Of a DNA stretch of 64,000 nt, positions 27,318 to 35,447 are shown one piece after another. Below the pieces are notes generated by a model that did not search any database, had not been told where the DNA came from, and saw only the letters and a list, made by a program, of their open reading frames with translations. The position numbers and the translations under genes were made by a program. Every line of letters begins with the position of its first letter. Position 1 is the stretch's first letter. The stretch is from Fluviispira vulneris (lineage in GTDB: Bacteria > Bdellovibrionota_B > Oligoflexia > Silvanigrellales > Silvanigrellaceae), in NCBI RefSeq assembly GCF_014281055.1, contig NZ_JACRSE010000002.1, forward strand, positions 558,001-622,000, written 5' to 3'.

Positions 27318-28619
27318 ATGGTTACAGTTGCTCAGAATCCTCGTCCCCATGATCAAAATCCTATTCCAAAAATACAAAAAAATAGCAATCCCGCCATTGC
27401 CGTTGTCTCAACACTATTTTTTCTTTTTGGTTTTATCACTTGTCTTAATGACGTTCTTATTCCGCATTTAAAAGAATTATTTTCTTTAAATTATGCGCAG
27501 ACTATGCTTGTTCAGACAACATTTTTTGCAGCATATTTTATAGTTTCTATGCCTGCAAGTAAACTTATCGAAAAAGTAGGCTATAAAAATAGTTTTTTGG
27601 TAGGTCTTGCATTTACAGCTTTAGGCTGTTTTTCTTTTGTTCTTGCAGCGAAAGTTGCCATTTATGCTGTCTTTCTTGGTGGTTTATTTATTTTAGCCAG
27701 TGGTGTGACAATCATTCAAGTTGCTGCGAATCCTTATTTAACTACAATTGGTTCAAAAGCGCGTGCATCAAGTCGTCTTATTTTCGCTCAAGGTTTAAAT
27801 TCTCTTGGAACGACTATTGCTCCTTTAATTGGTTCAGCACTTATCCTATCTGTGGCAGTAAAATCAGCAGACGAAATTGTTGCATTATCTACTACTGAAT
27901 TAGAAATATATAGATCAGCTCAGGCAGGTTCTGTTCAGTTACCTTATTTGGGATTAACTCTATTTGTTATTTTAATAGCAGTTGCTTTATGCTTTTTTAA
28001 ATTCCCAAAAAATAAAGTTGCTTTTCAAAATAATTTAAATGCAAACATTAAGTTTAAACTTTTTGATCATCCAGATCTCGTCATGGGAACAATTGCTATT
28101 TTTGCTTATGTTGGAGCTGAAGTTGCAATAGGAAGTCTTATGATAAATTTCATTGCACAACCTAAGATTGGTAATATTCTTTTTGATGAAGCGGGGAAAT
28201 ATTTATCACTCTATTGGGGTGGTGCTATGGTTGGTCGTTTTATTGGTGCTTTTGTTACAACAAAAATAAAACCAAACAAAGTCTTATTCACCCATGCCAT
28301 TATTGCATGCGCGTTGGTCACCAGTACAATAATGGGTACAGGTTATTTTGCAATGACATGTATTGTAGCAGTTGGTCTCTTTAATTCTATTATGTTCCCA
28401 ACAATTTTTGTTTTAAGTACAGAGAGATTGGGTTCCTTTGTAGAAAAAGGTTCAGGAATTATATGTATGGCGATTGTTGGTGGTGCCATAGTTCCATTAA
28501 TCCAAGGTTACGTTGCAGATATTTCCAATTTAAGTATAAGTTATATCGTCCCCTTAGTTTGCTACGTTTATATTGCATTTTTCGCTCTTAGAGCTAAAAA
28601 TGGAATATCGGTTAAATAA
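27318..28619 (+). CDS. FucP-family sugar:H+ symporter (MFS), possibly N-acetylglucosamine carrier
   Basis: A 433-residue, 12-helix carrier. Its first helix (FFLFGFITCLNDVLIPHLKE) is the typical FucP/GluP/NagP signature with the acid-polar motif, and FQGL-type elements are matched by QTTFFAAYFIVSMPASKLIE and IFAQGLNSLGTTIAPLIGS. Family members carry L-fucose, glucose/galactose or, in Shewanella and Xanthomonas (NagP), N-acetylglucosamine. NagK, NagA and a NagB-II-like enzyme are encoded elsewhere in the window without another obvious GlcNAc transporter, so NagP is plausible but not proven. It is followed by xylFGH on the same strand with a 157-base gap and a candidate promoter between. Confidence 0.8.
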   Translation: MVTVAQNPRPHDQNPIPKIQKNSNPAIAVVSTLFFLFGFITCLNDVLIPHLKELFSLNYAQTMLVQTTFFAAYFIVSMPASKLIEKVGYKNSFLVGLAFTALGCFSFVLAAKVAIYAVFLGGLFILASGVTIIQVAANPYLTTIGSKARASSRLIFAQGLNSLGTTIAPLIGSALILSVAVKSADEIVALSTTELEIYRSAQAGSVQLPYLGLTLFVILIAVALCFFKFPKNKVAFQNNLNANIKFKLFDHPDLVMGTIAIFAYVGAEVAIGSLMINFIAQPKIGNILFDEAGKYLSLYWGGAMVGRFIGAFVTTKIKPNKVLFTHAIIACALVTSTIMGTGYFAMTCIVAVGLFNSIMFPTIFVLSTERLGSFVEKGSGIICMAIVGGAIVPLIQGYVADISNLSISYIVPLVCYVYIAFFALRAKNGISVK

Positions 28620-28703
28620 TTTATTTAATCCACAAAGTATTGAATAAAAGCTCCCCAGAGATAAATAAAATTTTTTAATTTACTTTATGTTTCCGAACTC
28701 GTT

Positions 28704-28731
28704 TTGACTTTTTATTTTTAATCTGTAATAT
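28704..28731 (+). promoter_or_regulatory. Candidate promoter of xylFGH
   Basis: TTGACT at 28704-28709 and TAATAT at 28726-28731 are spaced by 16 bases, about 45 bases before the xylF start. The downstream leader carries AAGGAG. Moderate match only. Confidence 0.4.
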
Positions 28732-28776
28732 TTATTGAGTTTCAATAAGCATTAGATCTAAAAATAAGGAGTCCGT

Positions 28777-29808
28777 ATGAATCTCTTGACCAGACGATTG
28801 TTCCTCCGTTTTTCATCTTTAAGTCTTCTCCTCTCATCTGCTTTTTCTGTTAACGCTTTAGCTGCTGATGATATTCGTATTGGCATTTCTTTACCGACTC
28901 AAAGAGATATTGTTTGGGTAAGATATAAGCAGGGTCTCGAAGATGCAGCAAAAAAACTCGGAGTTAAAATATTATTGCAAGTCTCCGATCAAGATGCCTC
29001 TGTCCAAGCCTCACAAGTCGAAAATTTACTTTCACAGAAAGTAAATGCTTTAATAATCGCCCCCCATGATGCTTCTGCTGCAAGTACCTTGGTAGAAAAA
29101 GCTCATAAAGCAGGGATTAAAGTAATTTCTCTCGATCGCTTGATATTAAATTCAGATCTTGATCTTTATGTTTCTTTCGACAATCCGAAAATTGGAGAAT
29201 TGCAAGGAGAGTATTTAGTTAAAAATGTGCCAAAAGGAAATTATGCTGTTTTTCTTGGAGCACCAACAGATAATAACTCCAAAATATTGCATGAAGCTGC
29301 TATGAAACATATTGCTCCTCTTGTAAAAAAAGGAGACATAAAAATTGTCACAGAACAAAATATTCAAGATTGGCAACCCAGTGTTGCACAGCGTTTGATG
29401 GAAAACTCTTTAACAGCAAATAAAAATAATATAAATGCAGTTTTAGCTCCTAACGACAATACAGCTGGTGGAATAATCCAAGCTTTATCCTCGCAAAAAT
29501 TAGCTGGGAAAGTTTATGTAACAGGACAAGATGCTGAGTTGACAGCAGCACAAAGAATTGCTGCAGGCACTCAATCAATGACTATTTTTAAGGATCAGAA
29601 TAAATTGTCAGAACTTGCACTGCAAATTGCTAAAGATATGGCAGAGAAGAAGCCATTTAAAGCTACTCATTATACAGCAAATGGAAAGAAAAATGTTCCC
29701 TCCGTTTTCTTAGAACCTATTATAGTGGATAAAAATAATATTGATAAAGAATTTATTCAATCCGGATTCTTTAAAAAAGAAGATGTATATAAATTTATAA
29801 AAAAATAA
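28777..29808 (+). CDS. xylF: Xylose-type ABC importer, periplasmic binding protein
   Basis: A 343-residue solute-binding protein of the ribose/xylose cluster, after a signal peptide (LFLRFSSLSLLLSSAFSVNALA). It parallels E. coli XylF along its length: VSDQDASVQASQVENLLSQ, VISLDRLILNSDLDLYVSFD, GELQGEYLVKNVPKGNY, LAPNDNTAGGIIQALSSQ, and VTGQDAELTAAQRIAAGTQS. The Asp/Asn/Arg residues that bind the pentose in XylF appear kept, so D-xylose or a close sugar is likely. No xylose isomerase or kinase is in the window. It is first in xylFGH. Confidence 0.88.
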   Translation: MNLLTRRLFLRFSSLSLLLSSAFSVNALAADDIRIGISLPTQRDIVWVRYKQGLEDAAKKLGVKILLQVSDQDASVQASQVENLLSQKVNALIIAPHDASAASTLVEKAHKAGIKVISLDRLILNSDLDLYVSFDNPKIGELQGEYLVKNVPKGNYAVFLGAPTDNNSKILHEAAMKHIAPLVKKGDIKIVTEQNIQDWQPSVAQRLMENSLTANKNNINAVLAPNDNTAGGIIQALSSQKLAGKVYVTGQDAELTAAQRIAAGTQSMTIFKDQNKLSELALQIAKDMAEKKPFKATHYTANGKKNVPSVFLEPIIVDKNNIDKEFIQSGFFKKEDVYKFIKK

Positions 29809-29819
29809 ATTTATTTTTG

Positions 29820-29846
29820 AAGGATTTAACTCTAAGTTAAATCCTT
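29820..29846 (+). promoter_or_regulatory. Intra-operon hairpin between xylF and xylG
   Basis: AAGGATTTAAC-TCTAA-GTTAAATCCTT is a perfect 11-bp stem followed by TTTAA, 12 bases after the xylF stop and just before the xylG ribosome site (AGGAG at 29851). Such hairpins often protect the binding-protein message or partly terminate it, giving more XylF than XylGH. Confidence 0.7.
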
Positions 29847-29862
29847 TTAAAGGAGAGTATTT

Positions 29863-31398
29863 TTGCTAAGCTATTCTTTAGAGTTAAAAAATATTAGTAA
29901 AAAATTTGGGACAGTAAAAGCATTGTCTTCAGTTAATTTGTCAATAAAAAAAGGTGAAATTCATGCACTCTGTGGTGAAAATGGTGCAGGAAAGTCAACC
30001 CTAATGAAAATTGTGAGTGGGTTATATTCAAGCGGAAATTATGAAGGTGAGATTTTCGTTGATGGTGTTTTGCAAAATTTTAAAGGAACAAGAGATAGTG
30101 AGCATGCAGGAATAGCAATTATTTATCAAGAATTGGCCCTCGTAAAAGATATGACTGTTTGTGAAAATATTTTTTTAGGTCATGAATATACTAAGAGTCT
30201 ATTTATTGATTGGGAAAAATCCTATAATGAAGCAAAAAAAATACTGCAAGAAGTGAAATTAAATGTAAATCCATCGGATAAAATTTCTCAACTCGGTGTT
30301 GGTGAGCAGCAGTTGGTTGAAATAGCAAAAGCTATTGCAAAAAATGCAAATATTTTAATTTTAGATGAACCCACAGCAGCTTTAACTGAAAAAGAAGCTG
30401 ATAATCTTTTAGAAATAATTAAAGAGCTCAGGAATAAAGGTAAAACTTGTATATATATTTCACATAGGCTCAAAGAAATTTATAAAATTGCTGATCGAAT
30501 CACAATTTTGCGCGATGGAAAAACAATTATTACAAGTGATGTAAAAGAGTTATGTGAAGACAAATTGATTTCTAAAATGGTCGGAAGAAATCTAACTGAA
30601 ATTTATCCACGTGTAGAGAAAAAACTTGGCAATGTGGTTTTCGAAGTGAGAAATTGGACGGTTGAAGACCCTGAAACTGGGCAAAAAGTCGTTAAAAATG
30701 TAAACTTTAAATTGTATCAAGGAGAAATATTAGGAATTGCTGGTCTAATGGGCGCTGGGCGCACTGAACTTGTTATGAGTTTATTTGGTGCATGGGGAAA
30801 AGTCACAAGCGGAGAAGTTTATTTAAACGGAAAAAAATTAAATATTTCAAATGAAAAAGATGCTATTCAAGAAGGAATTGCCTTGGTTTCAGAGGATCGA
30901 AAAAAGTTTGGTTTAATTCTTGGCATGAATATTAAAGAAAATATCACTTTGTCTAGTATTGAAAATATCACTCAATTTGGTATTGTTAATGAAAATAAAG
31001 AAATCTCAGCAAGTCATAATTACGTTCGTGATTTAAAAATAAAGATCCCTTCAATCGAAGAATTATCTGGAAATTTAAGTGGTGGAAATCAACAAAAAGT
31101 CGTGCTATCTAAATGGCTCATGACAAATCCAAAAGTATTAATCCTAGATGAGCCTACCCGTGGAATAGATATCGGCGCTAAATTTGAAATTTATAAAATT
31201 ATGAATGACTTGATTGAAAAAGGTGTTTGTATTTTAATGATATCCTCTGAATTACAAGAAATATTAGGGGTAAGTGATCGCATTTTAATAATGCATGAAG
31301 GTGAATTTAAGGGTGATATTCTATATAAGAACGCTTCACAAGAAAAAATAATGCGTTATGCAACAGGACATACAAAAGGAGATGAATTAACTTTATGA
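29863..31398 (+). CDS. xylG: Xylose-type ABC importer, ATP-binding protein (two ABC domains)
   Basis: A 511-residue double ATPase of the sugar-import class. The first domain has GENGAGKSTLMKIVSGLY, the signature LGVGEQQLVEIAKAI, and LDEPTAALTEKEADNLLEI. The second has GLMGAGRTELVMSLFGAW in place of a standard Walker A, then LSGGNQQKVVLSKWLMTNP and LDEPTRGIDIGAK. The degenerate second site is usual for RbsA/XylG. The start is TTG at 29863, nine bases after AGGAG. A weaker start than the binding protein would fit lower output of the ATPase. Confidence 0.92.
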   Translation: MLSYSLELKNISKKFGTVKALSSVNLSIKKGEIHALCGENGAGKSTLMKIVSGLYSSGNYEGEIFVDGVLQNFKGTRDSEHAGIAIIYQELALVKDMTVCENIFLGHEYTKSLFIDWEKSYNEAKKILQEVKLNVNPSDKISQLGVGEQQLVEIAKAIAKNANILILDEPTAALTEKEADNLLEIIKELRNKGKTCIYISHRLKEIYKIADRITILRDGKTIITSDVKELCEDKLISKMVGRNLTEIYPRVEKKLGNVVFEVRNWTVEDPETGQKVVKNVNFKLYQGEILGIAGLMGAGRTELVMSLFGAWGKVTSGEVYLNGKKLNISNEKDAIQEGIALVSEDRKKFGLILGMNIKENITLSSIENITQFGIVNENKEISASHNYVRDLKIKIPSIEELSGNLSGGNQQKVVLSKWLMTNPKVLILDEPTRGIDIGAKFEIYKIMNDLIEKGVCILMISSELQEILGVSDRILIMHEGEFKGDILYKNASQEKIMRYATGHTKGDELTL

Positions 31399-32726
31399 AT
31401 TTTCTTAATCAAAATTCTGTTGATAAAATAAATTCAGAGGTGAAAAAATCTGAATTATGGGAAATAATTACTGTTTCTTTTAAAAAAAATATCCGTCAAT
31501 ATACCATGCTAATTGCATTGTTTGTTATTTGGGCTGTGTTTACTTATTTAACAGGTTCCCTTTTTCTTTCACCAAGAAATTTATCAAATTTGTTTTTGCA
31601 GACTTCAACAGTGGGTGTTTTGGCTATCGGTATGACCATGATTTTAGTGGCAGGTCATCTCGATCTTTCCGTTGGTTCTGTAGCTGGATTTATTGGGGCA
31701 ACCAGTGCTGTTTTACAAGTGAATTACAATTGGCCAACTGTGCCAACCGTCCTTTCAACCCTTGCATTAGGTGCAATTATTGGGCTTTGGCAAGGTTACT
31801 GGGTAGCATATCGAAAAATTCCAGCATTTATTGTTACATTAGCAAGTATGATTGCTTTTCGTGGAGCGATATTAGGAATTACAGATGGCAGAACAATTGG
31901 ACCAATGAGTGATTCATTTAAGTTGATTGGACAAGGATATATCTCTCCTTTTATTTTTACACTTGGCAAACAATTGGATGAATCTGGAAAACCTGTTCTT
32001 GATGAATTTAATAATCCTGTCATGGGTTACAATTCTATATTTTCAAACAAATTTTATTTAGGTGAACAAGCTCCTTTCAATGATTTAACAATTTTAATTG
32101 CAATTTTTTGTATCGCACTTTTTATTTTGTTGAAGATTAAAAAAAGAAACTCAAGAATTAAATATGGTTTTGCTGTTCTGCCAAAAAGTCTCGAAATATT
32201 GAGTATTATTTTATATTCTATTTCAATTGCTGCATTTTTCTTGGTAATGGCATTTTATATGGGAATTCCTTATGCAGTTTTAGTTGTTTTTATTTTAGGA
32301 ATTACTTTCCATATCGTTACAAATAACACTATTTTCGGGAGACATATTTATGCGATGGGAGGAAATGTTGAAGCAGCAAGACTTTCAGGAATAAATATAA
32401 AAAGAAATACATTATTTGTTTTTATAATCATGGGGACTCTCACAGCAGTCGCAGGAATTATTTTAACTGCACGTTTGAATGCTGCTACCACTTCAGCTGG
32501 ACAAAACTTTGAGCTTGATGCAATTTCGGCAGCTATCATTGGTGGTACGAGCACAATGGGTGGGGTAGGTACGATATTTGGTGCAATTATCGGTGCTTTA
32601 GTTATGGCGAGCTTAGACAACGGCATGAGTCTTTTAAATATTGAAGTTACATGGCAGTACATCGTAAAAGGGAGTATTTTACTTTTAGCTGTCTGGGTAG
32701 ATATTGCCACACGTAAGAAAAGCTAG
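31395..32726 (+). CDS. xylH: Xylose-type ABC importer, permease
   Basis: The membrane channel of the importer; 443 residues, with about ten to fourteen helices. IGMTMILVAGHLDLSVGSVAGF is the diagnostic stretch of the RbsC/XylH permeases, and GGNVEAARLSGINIKRN is the coupling loop (EAA-like) that meets XylG. ISAAIIGGTSTMGGVGTIFGA near the C terminus is also conserved. Residues about 200-285 hold the extra loop and helices that distinguish XylH (about 393) from RbsC (321). The ATG overlaps the xylG stop by four bases. A perfect palindrome follows the stop codon. Confidence 0.93.
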   Translation: MNFLNQNSVDKINSEVKKSELWEIITVSFKKNIRQYTMLIALFVIWAVFTYLTGSLFLSPRNLSNLFLQTSTVGVLAIGMTMILVAGHLDLSVGSVAGFIGATSAVLQVNYNWPTVPTVLSTLALGAIIGLWQGYWVAYRKIPAFIVTLASMIAFRGAILGITDGRTIGPMSDSFKLIGQGYISPFIFTLGKQLDESGKPVLDEFNNPVMGYNSIFSNKFYLGEQAPFNDLTILIAIFCIALFILLKIKKRNSRIKYGFAVLPKSLEILSIILYSISIAAFFLVMAFYMGIPYAVLVVFILGITFHIVTNNTIFGRHIYAMGGNVEAARLSGINIKRNTLFVFIIMGTLTAVAGIILTARLNAATTSAGQNFELDAISAAIIGGTSTMGGVGTIFGAIIGALVMASLDNGMSLLNIEVTWQYIVKGSILLLAVWVDIATRKKS

Positions 32727-32728
32727 GA

Positions 32729-32754
32729 ATAATAGTTAATTAATTAACTATTAT
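32729..32754 (+). terminator. 26-base perfect palindrome after xylH
   Basis: The 26 bases centred on AGTTAATTAATTAACT are fully self-complementary and begin three bases after the xylH stop. It can fold as a hairpin and probably ends xylFGH transcription, although the T run after it is short and the stem is all A/T apart from two pairs. Confidence 0.5.
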
Positions 32755-32776
32755 GTCGTTTATATATCCTCCCTCC

Positions 32777-32795
32777 GATATTGATAATCGTTATC
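32777..32795. promoter_or_regulatory. Fur box upstream of feoA
   Basis: GATATTGATAATCGTTATC matches the 19-base consensus GATAATGATAATCATTATC at 17 of 19 positions. It lies about 90 bases before feoA. Iron-loaded Fur would repress the operon here. Recognition is direct from sequence; the Fur gene is not in the window. Confidence 0.85.
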
Positions 32796-32887
32796 ATGAG
32801 TGCTAGCATGATTTTGTGCTGGTTGCTTTCTTATCTTAGAAATAACCATTAATTTTATATATTATCAAATAGTTAGAGGTTTTCTCT

Positions 32888-33229
32888 ATGCAGACAAAAA
32901 TGGCCAATCCTTTGGAGTTTGGCATCGATCTCGATCATTGTGAAGTTTCATCAGACACAGAGCTTGTGTCCCTCTGCGAGCTCAAAATCGGCGAGAAAGC
33001 AGTAGTTGTAGAAATTGATGAACGAAAATTAGGATTAGAAAACACTCTTCCTACAGGCGAACTTGAAAAAAGGCTCTTAGAAATGGGATTTATCGAAGGA
33101 ACAGAAGTGACTTTAGAGCATGAGGGTATGATTGGCAAAGATCCCATCGCTGTCTTGATTCGTGTTTGCTCTTTAGTCGCCTTGCGTCGAAAAGAAGCTC
33201 AAGCAATTTTGGTTAGAAAGATCGCCTAA
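32888..33229 (+). CDS. feoA: Ferrous iron transport protein A
   Basis: A small SH3-like cytoplasmic protein (113 residues) that assists FeoB. LCELKIGEKAVVVEID, EKRLLEMGFIEGTEVTLEHEG, KDPIAVLIRVCSLVALRRKE match FeoA closely. The first 25 residues are an extra acidic leader before the FeoA domain. It is directly followed by feoB (one base gap) and preceded by a Fur box. Confidence 0.93.
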   Translation: MQTKMANPLEFGIDLDHCEVSSDTELVSLCELKIGEKAVVVEIDERKLGLENTLPTGELEKRLLEMGFIEGTEVTLEHEGMIGKDPIAVLIRVCSLVALRRKEAQAILVRKIA

Positions 33230-33230
33230 T

Positions 33231-35159
33231 ATGTCAATTCATGCAGATATTTTATCCCCTACCCGTATTGCTTTAGTTGGAAATCCAAACTGTGGAAAAA
33301 CTGCTCTTTTTAATGCTCTAACAGGGAGTCGCCAAAAGGTTGCAAACTATGCGGGTGTTACAGTCGAAAAGAAAGAAGGAACTTACTTAAGCCCACAGGG
33401 TAAAAAAGTAAAAGTTGTCGACTTACCTGGCACTTATAGTTTGAGAGCGAGGAGTCCTGACGAAGAAGTCACTCGCGATGTCGTGCTAGGCAAATTTGCA
33501 CATGAAAGTATTCCCGATGCCATAATTTGTGTGGCTGATGCCACGAACTTGCATCTCGGTCTTCGCCTTGTGCTTGAATTAAAAAAAGTTGGTAAACCTA
33601 TTGTTTTAGCTTTAAATATGATGGATGTTGCGCGCAAACGCGGTTACGATATTGATATTAAACTTCTCGCTAAAGAACTCGGCGTTCCTGTTATCCCTAC
33701 CGTTGCGATACGTAAAAATGGGATTAGCGAACTTGTTGCTGCTATTGAACAAGAAGTTTGTAATAATTCATCCGACAATTCTATAAATGAAGAAAATATA
33801 GAACAACAAAATCATACTTCACATTTAAAATGCGTTTGGACAGAACCCAATGCACGCGATGTTCGCTCTTATCACAAAGAAGTTGAGCGTATACTTTGTG
33901 TAGCGAATAGAAAACAAGGTGTTGCATCTGAGTGGACAAAAAGACTTGATAGCTTATTTTTGCATCCTATCCTTGGTACCATAACACTTCTGTTCCTATT
34001 ATTTGCAGTTTTTCAAGCAGTTTTTACATTAGCTGAATTTCCAATGGAATTCATCGAAAGCAGTTTTGCAAGTCTTCAAGCTCTTGTAACGGAAAGCATG
34101 CCTGATGGTGTCCTACGTAGTCTACTTGCGGACGGTATAATTGCTGGTGTCGGCAGTGTCCTTGTGTTTTTACCGCAAATTCTTTTGCTATTTTTCTTCC
34201 TGCTTTTATTAGAAGATACAGGATATATGGCTCGTGCTGCTTTCCTAATGGATAAACTTATGGGGGGTGTTGGTCTACATGGTCGTGCATTTATCCCACT
34301 TTTATCTAGTTTTGGCTGTGCTATCCCAGGAATTATGTCTACCCGTACAATCGAGAGTAAAAGAGATCGCATCATCACGATCTTGATTGCACCTCTAATG
34401 ACGTGTTCAGCGCGTTTACCTGTTTATGTGCTTATTATAGCGGCGTTTATTCCAGCAAAAACCGTGTTTGGCTTTGCATCTTTGCCTGGTTTAGTCATGT
34501 TTGGGCTTTATCTGATTGGTATTCTTTCTGCATTGGCCGTTGCATTTGTCCTCAAAAGATTCTTTATCAAAGGAAATGTGCATCCGTTGCTTATGGAACT
34601 TCCGACCTATAAAATGCCAAGTTTAAAAAATCTATTTTTAGGGCTCACAACCCGTGCTAAGTTGTTTATTACCAAGGCTGGTTCACTTATTCTAGCACTT
34701 ATGGTTCTCATTTGGTTTTTAGCGACATATCCTAATCCACCAGAAGGTGCGACATTACCTGCAATTGATTACTCTTTTGCTGGTATGATAGGCCGCTTTT
34801 TTGAACCTGTTCTTGCTCCTATAGGCTTTAATTGGCAAATAGCGATTGCACTCATACCAGGTATGGCAGCAAGAGAAGTCGCAGTTGCTGCACTTGGTAC
34901 TGTCTATGCAATCAGTGGAAGTGAAGAGGCTGTTGCGGAAGGTTTAGCAACCACTCTCTCTACTGCTTGGTCTTTGCCCACAGCTTTGGCTTTTTTAACT
35001 TGGTATATTTTTGCCCCTCAATGTGCACCGACTTTAGCTGTTGCAAAGCGTGAAACAAACTCTTGGTTTTGGCCAACAGTCATGTTCAGTTATATGTTTG
35101 GTTTAGCATATATTTGTGCATTTATTGTTTTCCATGTTTCACAATATATTATTGGATAA
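33231..35159 (+). CDS. feoB: Ferrous iron transporter FeoB
   Basis: The main Fe(II) permease. A GTPase domain fills residues about 10-175: GNPNCGKTALFNALTG (G1), YAGVTVEKKEG (G2), VVDLPGTYSLRARSPDEEV (G3) and LALNMMDVARKRG (G4). Then two Gate motifs sit in a membrane domain: SFGCAIPGIMSTRTIESKRD and FAPQCAPTLAVAKRETNS, each with the conserved cysteine. Length 642 is at the short end of the family (E. coli 773), the missing part being the linker and some C-terminal sequence. It is second in feoA-feoB-Cys-rich peptide. Confidence 0.96.
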   Translation: MSIHADILSPTRIALVGNPNCGKTALFNALTGSRQKVANYAGVTVEKKEGTYLSPQGKKVKVVDLPGTYSLRARSPDEEVTRDVVLGKFAHESIPDAIICVADATNLHLGLRLVLELKKVGKPIVLALNMMDVARKRGYDIDIKLLAKELGVPVIPTVAIRKNGISELVAAIEQEVCNNSSDNSINEENIEQQNHTSHLKCVWTEPNARDVRSYHKEVERILCVANRKQGVASEWTKRLDSLFLHPILGTITLLFLLFAVFQAVFTLAEFPMEFIESSFASLQALVTESMPDGVLRSLLADGIIAGVGSVLVFLPQILLLFFFLLLLEDTGYMARAAFLMDKLMGGVGLHGRAFIPLLSSFGCAIPGIMSTRTIESKRDRIITILIAPLMTCSARLPVYVLIIAAFIPAKTVFGFASLPGLVMFGLYLIGILSALAVAFVLKRFFIKGNVHPLLMELPTYKMPSLKNLFLGLTTRAKLFITKAGSLILALMVLIWFLATYPNPPEGATLPAIDYSFAGMIGRFFEPVLAPIGFNWQIAIALIPGMAAREVAVAALGTVYAISGSEEAVAEGLATTLSTAWSLPTALAFLTWYIFAPQCAPTLAVAKRETNSWFWPTVMFSYMFGLAYICAFIVFHVSQYIIG

Positions 35160-35178
35160 ATCTAAAAGGGACTCTAGT

Positions 35179-35358
35179 ATGCTTCAAGAAATTATTGTTA
35201 TAACGATCGTTGCAGCAGCAGCTGTCTTTCTTGTTTATAAATGGTTACCCAAAAAAAAGACCTCAGTTGAAAAATCCAAAGGATGCTCATCTTCTGGTTG
35301 CAGTGGTTGTTCTGTGGAAAGTAATCCGCAAAACTTAAAAAGTTATCATAAGAAATAA
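35179..35358 (+). CDS. FeoB-associated Cys-rich membrane peptide
   Basis: A 59-residue protein with one membrane helix (MLQEIIVITIVAAAAVFLVY) and a cytoplasmic Cys-rich tail (KGCSSSGCSGCSVES). This fits the FeoB-associated Cys-rich family that often follows feoB. The spacing of the three cysteines could bind iron or an Fe-S cluster. Start chosen at the ATG 19 bases after feoB ends; an upstream in-frame start lies inside feoB. Confidence 0.85.
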   Translation: MLQEIIVITIVAAAAVFLVYKWLPKKKTSVEKSKGCSSSGCSGCSVESNPQNLKSYHKK

Positions 35359-35408
35359 ATTGAAAAATAATTCTATATAAGAATTAATAATATTGGAATA
35401 GAAAATGG

Positions 35409-35437
35409 AGGTTCTTTTCATAAAAGAACCTTTTTTT
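35409..35437 (+). terminator. Rho-independent terminator after the feo operon
   Basis: AGGTTCTTTT-CAT-AAAAGAACCT, a perfect 10-bp stem with a 3-base loop, is followed by seven Ts. It ends only 10 bases before the ATG of the sigma-54 regulator, so that gene must rely on read-through or on a promoter upstream that transcribes the hairpin. Confidence 0.85.
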
Positions 35438-35447
35438 GTGAGAATTT

